From Labrenzia sp. THAF82 (GTDB taxonomy: Bacteria > Pseudomonadota > Alphaproteobacteria > Rhizobiales > Stappiaceae): a stretch of 64,000 nucleotides of DNA. Made by a program: the position numbers and the translations under genes. Positions 26,949-36,030 of the stretch are shown here, piece after piece (the stretch's first letter is position 1; each line of letters starts with the position of its first letter). The DNA is taken from contig NZ_CP045354.1 of the NCBI RefSeq assembly GCF_009363435.1, forward strand, positions 4,926,501 to 4,990,500. Direction: 5' to 3'. A model generated the notes under the pieces. That model saw only the letters and a program-made list of their open reading frames with translations, was not told the DNA's origin and ran no database searches.

Positions 26949-28604
26949 TTACCCCTCCACCGGCAACAGCGCCTTAAGGGTTTCGATACGGTCTGCTTCC
27001 GAAGGGGGTTTATCCCATCTCAGTCTCGAAATTCTCGGAAATCGCATGGCAATGCCTGACTTGTGTCGCGTAGAGCGGTTCAACCCCTCAAAAGCAACTT
27101 CCAGAACCAATCCCTTTTCCAGGTCGTGACTGACTTCGCGAACAGGACCAAAGCGATTGATTGTATTGTTGCGGACAAATCGGTCGATTTCACGCAACTC
27201 CTCGTCGGTAAACCCAAAATAGGCCTTTCCGACAGGAACGAGTTCCGGGCCCTCATCTCCTTCACGCCAAACACCAAATGTGTAGTCAGAATAAAATGAA
27301 GACCGTTTGCCATGACCACGTTGCGCATACATAAGCACGGCGTCGACCAGTTTCGGTTCCCGCTTCCATTTGAACCAGAGGCCCTTCGGCCGTCCGGTTA
27401 CATAAGGCGTCTCCCAGCCTTTGAGCATCACACCTTCAACGGCTTCCGCGTTGCCGTCCTTTAGCAAGTGCCCTGGTTCTGCCCTGGCTGCTGCTATCTC
27501 CGTCCAGGACAATGCCGGAACCATGTCGGAGATGTCGATCCGTGGCTCTGACAATGCAGCAACGAAGGCCTCGAGTTTCTTGCGCCGCTCGCGAAACGAC
27601 AAACTGCGGAGATCTTCGCCCTCCAGGTAAAGCAGATCGTATGCGCGAATAGCTGCAGGATAGTCCCGCATCAACTTAGGGCCGGCGGTCTTTCGGTTGA
27701 GGCGTTTTTGCAAATCCGAGAACGGGCGTACCTTGTCCTGTGAAACGATCAGAAGTTCTCCATCGATGCAGGCGTCAAAGGAAAGGACATCCATGATGTC
27801 AGGGAATGCCTTTGAAATGTCTTCTCCGGTTCTGCTGAACAGGCGTTTCACCGGTTCGCCTTCACGGTTCTTACCCGACGCCGCCTGGACCCGGATTCCA
27901 TCCCATTTCCATTCAACGGCAAAGTCTTCTGCTGCCAGCAGCTCAAGGTCTTTGGCCTCGTCAAGTGGATGCGCGAGCATAACAGGCCGGAACGGCGCAG
28001 GATCATCAATATCAGGCTGTTCGGTCTTGCCTTCCGCCCAGGCAAAAAGCGCCTCGTAAGGAGGTGACAATCCATGCCAGACTTCTTCGACCTGCGAGAC
28101 ATTCAACGAACCAAGTTTTGCAACCGATGACTTTGCAAGGCGCGCCGACACACCGACGCGCAAACCACCCGTGACGAGTTTCAGCAAGGCCCATCGACCG
28201 GTTTCGTCCAGCGTATCCAGCCAGTTGATCAAAAGGCGCGGAACGTCCGTTTTGCCGGCGTGTTCAAGTTGGTCGACGATATCAGCAAGGTCAGGCGCAG
28301 CAGCCTCTTCACTATCTGCCTGCGAATTCGCATGCGCAGGCCACATAAGCGCAATGGTTTCCGACAGGTCTCCAACGAAATCGTAGGAAAGTGCAAAGAG
28401 TACCGGGTCTGTGCGCTCGCTCACCAACGCACGCAGGAGGGCCGGTTTGGCGTTCTTGAAGGTCAGTCCACCGGTCAAGGCCGCGAGGGCATAACCGCGA
28501 TCCGGGTCTGCAGTCTCCTGGAAATATCTGACCAGCAAAGCCTCTTTTGCGAGACGTCTGGGCTCAAGCGACAGCCTGTCGAGCAGTTTCGAAAAGGAAC
28601 GCAT
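26949..28604 (-). CDS. ATP-dependent DNA ligase of the ligase-associated DNA damage response set
   Basis: A 551-residue ligase with the N-terminal helical domain (about 1-190), a nucleotidyltransferase domain and an OB-fold domain. The adenylated lysine is K233 in the motif EWKWDGIRVQ. Further motifs include FSRTGEDIS, DGELLI and LWFKWKRE. The opening MRSFSKLLDRL and segment LALLxALSYDFVGDLSET-like pattern fit the bacterial ligase family that normally sits in one operon with a beta-CASP exonuclease, an Lhr-Core helicase and PdeM. Here those three genes lie at 37851-43515 and the ligase stands alone. A role in nick or gap repair is expected. Confidence 0.9.
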   Translation of the reverse strand: MRSFSKLLDRLSLEPRRLAKEALLVRYFQETADPDRGYALAALTGGLTFKNAKPALLRALVSERTDPVLFALSYDFVGDLSETIALMWPAHANSQADSEEAAAPDLADIVDQLEHAGKTDVPRLLINWLDTLDETGRWALLKLVTGGLRVGVSARLAKSSVAKLGSLNVSQVEEVWHGLSPPYEALFAWAEGKTEQPDIDDPAPFRPVMLAHPLDEAKDLELLAAEDFAVEWKWDGIRVQAASGKNREGEPVKRLFSRTGEDISKAFPDIMDVLSFDACIDGELLIVSQDKVRPFSDLQKRLNRKTAGPKLMRDYPAAIRAYDLLYLEGEDLRSLSFRERRKKLEAFVAALSEPRIDISDMVPALSWTEIAAARAEPGHLLKDGNAEAVEGVMLKGWETPYVTGRPKGLWFKWKREPKLVDAVLMYAQRGHGKRSSFYSDYTFGVWREGDEGPELVPVGKAYFGFTDEELREIDRFVRNNTINRFGPVREVSHDLEKGLVLEVAFEGLNRSTRHKSGIAMRFPRISRLRWDKPPSEADRIETLKALLPVEG

Positions 28605-28616
28605 AGTGCCAATACC

Positions 28617-28654
28617 AACCGGGAAAGCTTGTGTGTTGCAAGTCTTTCCCGGTT
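28617..28654. terminator. Strong hairpin between chemoreceptor and ligase genes
   Basis: An 11-bp perfect stem (AACCGGGAAAG with CTTTCCCGGTT) continues inward as CTTG/CAAG with one bulged base. It lies 41 bases past the chemoreceptor stop on the minus strand. No T tract follows, so it may terminate by structure or protect the 3' end. Confidence 0.55.
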
Positions 28655-28694
28655 AAGTGTTTCAATCCGCTTCAGCGTCAAGTTTGTCAGAGTG

Positions 28695-31016
28695 TCAGGC
28701 TGCTGCCGCCTTCATGCCTTCTGCCTTGAGAAACTGCAGACCGGCAACATCGTCCCGGACCCATTTGACAGCCATTGGAAAGCGGTCACCTGAGGGTTCT
28801 TCGAAAATCACCTGCATGCCGACATGAGCGCCATCGAAAGTCATGACACCAATACCACCTTCCGAGCTGTTCATCAGCCTGGTGGTGTATTGCTGTCCAT
28901 CTTCCGTGATCAGAGTAACTTCTTGACCGGATTCCTGTTTTCGGTTCGCACGGCGACGCTCCTCGACATCATGGGCCATTTCCTGCAGGAAGCCTTCGAT
29001 ACCCTGCGCCATCTCGGCTGCAACACGTTTAACCTCTCCGGCAATACGGTCGACGGCTTCCGCTTCACCGGCAGTGACGTGGATTGCGTCATCCACCGTC
29101 TCAGCGCTTTTCACGGCGTTGCTGGTCTCTGTCGCCGCCATAGTAATGCTTTGTGAAATTTCCTGGGTCGCAACACTTTGCTCCCCAACTGCGGTGGTGA
29201 TTGCCCCAGTCACGTCATTGATCATTTCAATGGAGCCGGAAATCCGCCGGATTGATTCAACTGCTTCATTTGTGAGGCCCTGAACAGACGAAATCTGGTT
29301 GGAAATTTCTTCGGTTGCTTGTGCAGTCTGCGTTGAAAGCTCCTTCACTTCCGCAGCGACTACCGCAAATCCTTTGCCCGCCTCGCCAGCACGGGCTGCC
29401 TCAATGGTTGCATTCAGTGCCAGAAGATTGGTCTGTTCGGCAATGGCCCGGATCATTTCAACAACCGTTCCAATCTTATCAACCGCGTCCGCAAGGCTTG
29501 AAACATTCGTGTCGGTTCGCTGCGCGACGTCGGTCGCCTCGCCAATGACAGTGTTTGCTCGATCCGCCTGGTTCATGATCTCCTGAATGGCGGCCGACAT
29601 TTCCTCTGCGGCCGCGGCCACGGTTTGCACGTTGTTCGAGGAGGATGTCGAGGCCTCCTTTGCCTGCGTTGCAGCTCCCGAAGCATCCTGTGAAATATCG
29701 CGGACTTTCGAGGCTATCTCGGTCATTTCTCCGGTCTTTGCGTTCACATCCGCTGTAACGCTTTCCATCAATGCATGGAACTTGTTGATCAGGTCCTCAA
29801 TGTGGTTCTGCCGCATCCGCTCGCGATCACGTTCCTTCACCGCTTCCGTTTCAAGTGAGGTGCGGACGCGGGCATTTTCTTGGAAAACACTGCCTGCTCT
29901 GGCAAGATCGCCCACGGCGTCCTTGCGGTCGGTGAAAGGCATCGCAAACTCCGTGTCACCTTTGGCAACTCGAACAAGATTTTGGGTCAGCTGCGCCAGA
30001 AGCTTGTCGACATTGCGCAATTGCCAGACACAGATTGCCAGTGTGATCAAAACGACAATGACGGTTTCAGCAAGCACGTACATGAAGTGAGACGAAGCAT
30101 CGTTGGCCATCTCCGCAGCGCGGTCTTCTGCAGCAAACAGCATCCCAAGTGCCGTCTCTCTGATCAGGTTCAATCGCTCGGTCGCCTTCCCGAACCAAAC
30201 CAGACCATCGATGTTCTGGCCATTCTTTGTGTCAGGCAGCGAGCGCAGGATCTCACGCCAGGCGTCAACCTGGGCGACAACAGGTCCGGATACATTGCTG
30301 TTGTATGCCTCCAGTTCTTCGGGCGTCGCAATACGCTTGAAGTTTTCGAGGAAAGCGGTTTCGATCGACAGGCGTTCGAAATAGGCCAAATATCTGTCAG
30401 CTGGTACTTCGCCGGTCTTGGCAACTGTCGTGAACAACTGACCGCCGATCGCTCGCTCCAATCCACCAGCTTCAGTCGCTTCGGTCAGCAACAGGAAAGG
30501 CGTCATCAGGCTCGCGTATTCAGCGTCGGCACTTGCGTGCTGCGCTTCCTGGACGATGGTGATGAGATCCCGAACCTTGGTGGAATAAAACTTGAGATTG
30601 TCACCACCGGTGACGGATTTCCCGTCTATTCCGGCACGATGAGCGCTGATTTCATCCAACCCTGCAACGATGTGCTTAACTTCGCTCTGCAATTTTTCGC
30701 GGGTAATATCAAACCCGGCGACCATGCTGCGAAGGTCGCTCAATGCAGTGTCGGTTGCAGATCGCTGCGCTGAAAGGAGATCACTTTCTTTGGCCCCATA
30801 CCCGGAAGCAAGAAGGCCTGCAGTTAACCCTCGCTCCTTCTGCAATTGGTGCAAAACTTCTTCTGATTTTTCTGCGACCTTGGCAATTGGCAAGATCTCG
30901 GAAGCCGTTGTGCGTTCCAGCCCCGCTTCCTGCAGCGCTAGAAAACTGGCAAACATATAGGCCAGCAACGGAACGATAGCTAACAACGCAATTTGAACGC
31001 GAATCGATTTCAACAT
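28695..31016 (-). CDS. NIT-domain methyl-accepting chemotaxis protein with C-terminal PilZ
   Basis: A 773-residue chemoreceptor. A membrane helix lies at about 8-28. A periplasmic NIT (nitrate/nitrite-sensing type) domain carries the signature [14 protein letters not shown] at about residue 59. A second membrane helix lies near 312-334, then a HAMP segment and the signalling hairpin with [20 protein letters not shown]. The C-terminal 100 residues are a PilZ domain with RRANRK and [10 protein letters not shown], the intact RxxxR and NxSxxG c-di-GMP-binding motifs. It therefore likely couples c-di-GMP level to chemotaxis output. The ligand may be nitrate or nitrite, but this is only a family inference. 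Confidence 0.9.
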   Translation of the reverse strand: MLKSIRVQIALLAIVPLLAYMFASFLALQEAGLERTTASEILPIAKVAEKSEEVLHQLQKERGLTAGLLASGYGAKESDLLSAQRSATDTALSDLRSMVAGFDITREKLQSEVKHIVAGLDEISAHRAGIDGKSVTGGDNLKFYSTKVRDLITIVQEAQHASADAEYASLMTPFLLLTEATEAGGLERAIGGQLFTTVAKTGEVPADRYLAYFERLSIETAFLENFKRIATPEELEAYNSNVSGPVVAQVDAWREILRSLPDTKNGQNIDGLVWFGKATERLNLIRETALGMLFAAEDRAAEMANDASSHFMYVLAETVIVVLITLAICVWQLRNVDKLLAQLTQNLVRVAKGDTEFAMPFTDRKDAVGDLARAGSVFQENARVRTSLETEAVKERDRERMRQNHIEDLINKFHALMESVTADVNAKTGEMTEIASKVRDISQDASGAATQAKEASTSSSNNVQTVAAAAEEMSAAIQEIMNQADRANTVIGEATDVAQRTDTNVSSLADAVDKIGTVVEMIRAIAEQTNLLALNATIEAARAGEAGKGFAVVAAEVKELSTQTAQATEEISNQISSVQGLTNEAVESIRRISGSIEMINDVTGAITTAVGEQSVATQEISQSITMAATETSNAVKSAETVDDAIHVTAGEAEAVDRIAGEVKRVAAEMAQGIEGFLQEMAHDVEERRRANRKQESGQEVTLITEDGQQYTTRLMNSSEGGIGVMTFDGAHVGMQVIFEEPSGDRFPMAVKWVRDDVAGLQFLKAEGMKAAAA

Positions 31017-31326
31017 CGCAATTCCCCAAATCCAGCAATCCCGGCGTAAATCTGCGCTTGTTCTGGTTAATTTTTGATATAACCAGAAGCTGAGAAACCT
31101 GAAATTGTATACCTATGGTATTTTTGCGGGTTGCATTGTCGGTTGCATACAAATTCACATCGCAAAAAATCTGGATGCCCCTTAATACGCGACCGAAATA
31201 CCGGGATGGACGCCTATACAAAATCGCTGTATAAGCCGCGCCCATCCCTTGGCCGATACTAGATTGGCCCGATCCGGTAGACTGCTGACTGGCATGCAGA
31301 TGATCCGGAGCAGTTGAAAGATCTCG
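31017..31326. other. Divergent promoter region, no gene seen
   Basis: 310 bases between the divergent chemoreceptor and DEAD-box helicase genes. It contains a short direct repeat, GGTTGCAT at 31129 and 31141, and an AT-rich block near 31107-31125. No reading frame or terminator is convincing. A 5' leader for the cold-shock-type helicase gene would be typical. Confidence 0.5.
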
Positions 31327-33390
31327 ATGACCGAATTGACGTCTCTCGCCCCGGCCCTGTCGGCCGCGCTGGCGAAACGGGGCTATGAAAGCCTCACTCC
31401 CGTACAGGAAAGCATTCTGAGCGAAGCGCCGCCGGAAGCAGATCTTCTTGTTTCTGCGCAAACAGGTTCCGGTAAAACGGTCGCCTTTGGGCTGGCCCTT
31501 GCGCCGACACTGCTTGAGGGCGAGGAACGCCTGGGTCCTGCAGCCTCCCCCATTGCGCTGGCAATCGCGCCGACCCGCGAACTTGCGCTTCAGGTCAAGG
31601 AGGAACTGTCCTGGCTCTATGCGGAAGCCGGCGCGGTGATGGCGTCCTGTGTTGGCGGCATGGACCCGCGCACCGAGCGCCGCACGCTTGATCGTGGTGC
31701 CCATATCGTGGTCGGCACGCCGGGCCGTCTGCGCGACCATATCGAACGCGGTGCGTTGGACCTTTCGCAGATTAAGGCCGTCGTGCTTGACGAAGCCGAC
31801 GAGATGCTCGACATGGGCTTTCGCGAAGATCTCGAATTCATATTGGATGCAGCGCCGAGAGAGCGGCGTACTCTGATGTTTTCTGCAACCGTGCCGAAGC
31901 CGATCGCCGAACTTGCCAAACGCTTCCAGAAGGACGCCGTGCGTCTGTCAACAATCAATTCAAGGGAACAGCATGGCGACATCGATTATGTCGCGCATCC
32001 CGTGGCACCAAATGAACGTGAAAATGCTCTTATAAACGTTCTGCGCCTCCATGAGGCGGAAAAGGCCATTGTCTTCTGCTCAACGCGAGAAGCTGTCAGC
32101 CGATTGACCTCACGGCTTGCAAACCGAGGCTTTTCCATCGTCTCGCTGTCGGGCGAACTCAGCCAGGAACAGCGCTCAAACGCGCTTGCCGCGATGAAAG
32201 ATGGCCGTGCGCGGGTCTGTGTAGCAACAGATGTGGCCGCACGCGGTATCGACCTGCCGAACCTTGATCTGGTTATCCACGCAGATCTTCCAACCGGCAA
32301 GGCCGCGCTTTTGCACCGGTCTGGACGGACAGGCCGCGCAGGCCGCAAAGGGACCTGCGTGCTTATGGTGCCCTTTCCTCGCCGGCGACAGGCAGAACGT
32401 GTGCTGCAGTTTGCCGGTATCAAGGCCACCTGGAAAGGCGCCCCGACAGCTGATGAAATCCGCCAGAAAGACAAGGAAAGACTGCTTGCCGATCCGGTTT
32501 TGAGCGCGGAGCTTGAAGAAGAAGAACAGGCAGTCGCCATGGAACTTCTGGCGCTCCACAGCCCGGAAAAGCTGGCCGCTGCGTTCGTCAAACTGCGTCA
32601 ATCACGCCTGCCTGCCCCAGAAGATGTGTCCGACCTTCAGGACACCGCACTTCGAGGCCGGGACGCCGGATCGCGTGGAGGCCGCAGCGCGGAAATTACC
32701 GGCAAGTTCGAAGACGGAGTATGGTTCTCGCTGTCACTTGGCCATCGGCAACGTGCCGAACCACGCTGGATCTTGCCGATGATCTGTCGCGCGGGTCACG
32801 TCACCAAGCGGGAAGTCGGCGCGATCAAGATTTTTCAGAACCAACTCTATTTTGAGATTGCAGGCAGCCACGGCCAGAGGTTCTCCGAAGTCATCAAACG
32901 CGACGGTACGGGCGAAGAGAATGTCACTATCGAGCTTCTCGATGCACGAGGTGGCAAAGTGCCCTCACCGCCCAAGGAGGATTTTTCGCGCGGAAACCGG
33001 AACGCGCCGCCGCGGCGCAAGCCTCGTCACGCTGATGCCCCCGACTATGAGAGCATGGGCCGGGAAGACACTTTGAAGCAAGGACGCCCCAAACGCGGAC
33101 CGAAGCGGGATAATGAAGCGCCCCGAGGCAAAAAGCGCCGCCGCTTTGCAGATGATGACGCTGCCCCGCACCATCCGGCATTTGAGCCATTGGATATGAA
33201 GGCGCTCGCACGGGAACTCGATGGAGCTGATAGCAGCGAAAAACCGCGACGTAGCCCCAAAACCGGTGAGGAACGCGGCAAGCCTCGCTCAAGATCCTCA
33301 GCCAAGTCATCAGAGACCAAAAAGAAAGCCTCAAAGAAAAACAAACCGTCTCGTGCCGCGAGGAAGGCAACAAAGTCAAAGAAGCCATAA
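31327..33390 (+). CDS. DEAD-box RNA helicase with DbpA-like RNA-binding domain
   Basis: A 687-residue RNA helicase. The RecA-like core spans about 1-370, with Walker A AQTGSGKT, PTRELALQ, VLDEADEMLDMGF and SAT motifs. In the second domain, ATDVAARGIDLPNLDLVI and HRSGRTGRAGRKG are present. Residues about 450-545 are a DbpA/CsdA-type RNA-recognition domain. The last 140 residues are lysine- and arginine-rich and low in complexity, a typical unstructured RNA-binding tail. Ribosome assembly or mRNA structure removal in cold is the usual role of this subfamily (DeaD/CsdA). No strong ribosome site precedes the ATG. Confidence 0.92.
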   Translation: MTELTSLAPALSAALAKRGYESLTPVQESILSEAPPEADLLVSAQTGSGKTVAFGLALAPTLLEGEERLGPAASPIALAIAPTRELALQVKEELSWLYAEAGAVMASCVGGMDPRTERRTLDRGAHIVVGTPGRLRDHIERGALDLSQIKAVVLDEADEMLDMGFREDLEFILDAAPRERRTLMFSATVPKPIAELAKRFQKDAVRLSTINSREQHGDIDYVAHPVAPNERENALINVLRLHEAEKAIVFCSTREAVSRLTSRLANRGFSIVSLSGELSQEQRSNALAAMKDGRARVCVATDVAARGIDLPNLDLVIHADLPTGKAALLHRSGRTGRAGRKGTCVLMVPFPRRRQAERVLQFAGIKATWKGAPTADEIRQKDKERLLADPVLSAELEEEEQAVAMELLALHSPEKLAAAFVKLRQSRLPAPEDVSDLQDTALRGRDAGSRGGRSAEITGKFEDGVWFSLSLGHRQRAEPRWILPMICRAGHVTKREVGAIKIFQNQLYFEIAGSHGQRFSEVIKRDGTGEENVTIELLDARGGKVPSPPKEDFSRGNRNAPPRRKPRHADAPDYESMGREDTLKQGRPKRGPKRDNEAPRGKKRRRFADDDAAPHHPAFEPLDMKALARELDGADSSEKPRRSPKTGEERGKPRSRSSAKSSETKKKASKKNKPSRAARKATKSKKP

Positions 33391-33398
33391 GGTCAGTC

Positions 33399-33424
33399 GA
33401 CAAGGCCTCAGCCTTTGTCATTTT
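33399..33424 (+). terminator. Terminator after the DEAD-box helicase gene
   Basis: GACAAGGC and GCCTTTGTC pair over 8 bp with one bulged T and a CTCA loop. ATTTT follows. It ends before the start of the next gene at 33483. Confidence 0.7.
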
Positions 33425-33482
33425 CTCCAAATTGCGGCCCCTTGTTTCGTCCAGTACGCTGGATAAAAAAATGGGGGCCTCA

Positions 33483-34121
33483 ATGAAGTATGCTGTTGCT
33501 GGAATGGTGTTTTTGAGCCTGACGCTCGGGACCGAAGTTTCGATCTCATACGCGTCAGATCAACCCGATTTTCACATGGACTGCCATGCAGCCCGAACGA
33601 ACAATGAGCAGTTCATTTGCGCTGATGAAGATCTGCTGCGACGCGATGCTCAATTAGGCGAAATATCCGACAAGCTTTACGCGGTTCTTGACCCGCCATC
33701 GCGTGCTGAAATGGCGCGAGAATTCGCAGAATGGCTTGCCTCCCGAGACGATTGTGAAGACAACTATTTCTGCAATGCAGGAATGTACAACGACCGGATA
33801 TCGTATCTGCAGCAGGAGCTCGACCACATGGATGCTCCAGGGATTGCACAAGCCTCAGCGCCAGCCGCCGCCGATGGATTCGGTCTTGTTCCGAACGCCG
33901 GAATTCCCGGCCACAACAAGGAAACCTACCCTGCGCTGACGCTCGAAATCTGCAAGTCGATCTGTGTCCAGCGTGCCTGGTGCAAAAGCATTGATTTCGA
34001 TCGCACGAATGGCGCGTGCTATGTGCAGCCCGTGGCTGAAGAAGACGTCGGGTCTCTCAGGACAGACTATCCCGGACATCCCTACGATCACTATTATTAC
34101 GCACCGCGGCTCAGAAACTGA
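33483..34121 (+). CDS. Secreted LprI-like plus PAN/Apple domain protein
   Basis: A 212-residue exported protein with a signal peptide (about 1-25, ending near SYAS). The first mature half (about 30-110) matches the LprI/DUF1311 pattern: cysteine-spaced helices with DCHAARTNNEQFICADEDLL and LASRDDCEDNYFC. The C-terminal half (about 125-205) looks like a PAN/Apple module, with TLEICKSICVQRAWCKSIDF and GACYVQP. LprI-type domains can inhibit lysozymes, and PAN modules bind proteins or sugars. The combined protein is likely periplasmic or surface-exposed. Its target is unknown. An ATG at 33471 could add four residues. Confidence 0.78.
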   Translation: MKYAVAGMVFLSLTLGTEVSISYASDQPDFHMDCHAARTNNEQFICADEDLLRRDAQLGEISDKLYAVLDPPSRAEMAREFAEWLASRDDCEDNYFCNAGMYNDRISYLQQELDHMDAPGIAQASAPAAADGFGLVPNAGIPGHNKETYPALTLEICKSICVQRAWCKSIDFDRTNGACYVQPVAEEDVGSLRTDYPGHPYDHYYYAPRLRN

Positions 34122-34186
34122 GAGCTGATCCACCGGGAAATTCCTTGGTTATCTCGCTGCCGAATGTCCGACTTCTCGCATGGAAA

Positions 34187-34206
34187 GCGGAGGCACACGC
34201 CTCCGC
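34187..34206. terminator. Hairpin between convergent genes
   Basis: GCGGAGGC and GCCTCCGC form a perfect 8-bp stem with an ACAC loop. It sits in the 92 bases between the LprI-PAN and MipA-like genes. A TTTCC run follows on the minus strand, so it likely terminates the MipA-like transcript. Confidence 0.65.
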
Positions 34207-34213
34207 ATCTCCA

Positions 34214-35065
34214 TCAAAAGGAATAGGAAATTCCAATGCCGCCTGAAAACTGGTCAGCCGACCCTTCCTTCTTGACGATCGGGCTGTCCGCAGCATCACC
34301 CAGAAGTCTGGAATAGCCCACTCTTCCAACGATCCCCCAACGTTCAGTGACGTTGAAACTCGCGGTCGCCCCCAGGCTGACGTCCTTCACGCCTCCACCG
34401 GCGGTATAGGCCTGAAGGCCGGAACGTGCTGCACCGCCGCTTGTCACGCCAAAATACGTGTCCATGTAGCTGTCACTTGCAAATCCGACGGCAACCTCCG
34501 TTCCCAGACGCAGTCGTTCCGTGACACCGTACATGTAGCTTGCGCCAAGGGAACCCGATACGCCGTCGTGAACACCCGAGACATCGGCCATCAATTCGGC
34601 TGAAATCTCAAAGACGTCTGATTGCGCCAAGAGTGAGCTGAACTGGTAGGCCGCGAAGCCGCCAACTTCGAAGGCAGCGTCAATTTTGTCCAGGCGATCA
34701 ACCACCTTGTTGGAAGTTCCGTCACGTCCCATGTCGTATCCGATCGAAGGTCCGAATTGGAAAGCTGCGTCAGGCCTGAGATTTAACGACGCCTCCGGGC
34801 CTTCGATTTCCAAACCAAGGCCGAATGCGGTCAGGTTGGCGTAAAGCAGAGGCACCGCAGCATACTCCGCGGCCCCCTCGAAGTCCGACTGAACGCCGGC
34901 TCCAAGGACGACAATGCCATGAAAGCCCCCTTGCTCATCCTCTTCCAGAGCAACGTTCTCAGGCATATCCGCCTGCAGATCGGCGGCCAATGCCGGTGCT
35001 GCGCAGCAACCGGTTAACGCCAGCATCAATCCGGTTGTCAGTGATAATTCCTTGCGGTTGCGCAA
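34214..35065 (-). CDS. MipA/OmpV-family outer membrane protein
   Basis: A 283-residue protein. A signal peptide ends near APALA. Antiparallel beta strands with alternating hydrophobic residues follow, ending in GISYSF with the C-terminal phenylalanine that marks outer-membrane barrels. Strands such as VVLGAGVQSDFEGA and GYSRLLGDAADSP match the MipA/OmpV family. The start is placed at the TTG at 35065, with GGAGG eight bases upstream; a TTG at 35089 is possible. MipA proteins scaffold peptidoglycan enzymes in E. coli, but the role here is unknown. A TetR gene lies divergently 287 bases away and could regulate it. Confidence 0.82.
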   Translation of the reverse strand: MRNRKELSLTTGLMLALTGCCAAPALAADLQADMPENVALEEDEQGGFHGIVVLGAGVQSDFEGAAEYAAVPLLYANLTAFGLGLEIEGPEASLNLRPDAAFQFGPSIGYDMGRDGTSNKVVDRLDKIDAAFEVGGFAAYQFSSLLAQSDVFEISAELMADVSGVHDGVSGSLGASYMYGVTERLRLGTEVAVGFASDSYMDTYFGVTSGGAARSGLQAYTAGGGVKDVSLGATASFNVTERWGIVGRVGYSRLLGDAADSPIVKKEGSADQFSGGIGISYSF

Positions 35066-35208
35066 CTGTGTAACCTCCGTCCAAGTCAAAAGATGCGGCG
35101 CTCGTTGAGCAAGCGCCGGTTGGCAGGAGGACTTTGGCTTCAGAACGAAATTTCAGATACTCGCGTTCCCAATGCTCTGTTTCGCTGTCTCAATTTTAGG
35201 TACTCTCG

Positions 35209-35238
35209 ATTTAACCGATTGATTTTTATCGACTAAAT
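35209..35238. promoter_or_regulatory. Imperfect inverted repeat between the MipA-like and TetR genes
   Basis: ATTTAACCGAT and ATCGACTAAAT are complementary at 9 of 11 positions, separated by 8 bases. It lies in the AT-rich middle of the divergent interval, where a TetR dimer could control both genes. No footprint-like conservation can be checked here. Confidence 0.35.
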
Positions 35239-35352
35239 TCCCACTTAACGGCCTTCGGCGAGCAATGCCTCTCAGGCTACTCGCGTTCTGGTCACATTTC
35301 TGTCCAATCTCGTTCCCTTTTAGAGACGGTCGACAGGAAGAAGGAGTTGTCT

Positions 35353-36030
35353 GTGCCTTTGCAATTGGATCCGCAACCGCGGCGCCAGCCCAAACAGTTG
35401 CGTTCGCGCATGATGGTTGAAACGACTGTTGAAGCTGCCAGGCAGATCTTTGCCGAACACGGGTTTGAAGCTGCAACCACAAATCAGATCGCGGACAGGG
35501 CCGGCATCAGCATTGGGTCCCTCTACCAGTATTTCCCTAACAAGGATTCCCTCATTCTGGCGGTACACAAAAAGCACCACGAAGAGGTGCTTGCCGTGGT
35601 CAAGGGAGCTATGGACCGGTGCCAGTTCATGCCGCTGAAGGATGCGATCAGGCAAATCATCGTGGCAAATCTGGATATGCATATGAAAACACCGCGCCTT
35701 CATGCGGAGTTCGATGCGTGGATCCCTGCCCGTTCCAAGCTGGTCGATCAAGACGGTTTCCAAAGTGAAATGGCGCAGATCGTTTTGAACTTCCTGTCAC
35801 AAAGGCCTGATGTGCAACAAGGCGATCAACTAAAGCCAGCGGTCGTGGTCATCATGAACATGGTCCGCTCCGTCCTGCACGCTGCTGTCGGGAGCGTCTC
35901 TGATGGTGAAAGCCGCGAGAAGATGCTCGATCATCTTTGCGCAGGTATATATGGCAGTCTGAATACCGTCGTTCAGCCGGTTGGGCAGGACGTATCTGTA
36001 ACGGCGCCGGCTTCTGACGGTTTTGGCTGA
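35353..36030 (+). CDS. TetR-family transcriptional regulator
   Basis: A 225-residue regulator. The N-terminal helix-turn-helix spans about residues 20-70 (ARQIFAEHGFEAATTNQIAD, ISIGSLYQYFPNKDSL), a clear TetR pattern. The C-terminal helical ligand domain is about 150 residues. The start is the GTG at 35353, with AAGGAG six bases upstream. It is divergent from the MipA-like gene. Its last 58 bases overlap the 3' end of the beta-helix gene on the other strand. The ligand is unknown. Confidence 0.88.
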   Translation: MPLQLDPQPRRQPKQLRSRMMVETTVEAARQIFAEHGFEAATTNQIADRAGISIGSLYQYFPNKDSLILAVHKKHHEEVLAVVKGAMDRCQFMPLKDAIRQIIVANLDMHMKTPRLHAEFDAWIPARSKLVDQDGFQSEMAQIVLNFLSQRPDVQQGDQLKPAVVVIMNMVRSVLHAAVGSVSDGESREKMLDHLCAGIYGSLNTVVQPVGQDVSVTAPASDGFG

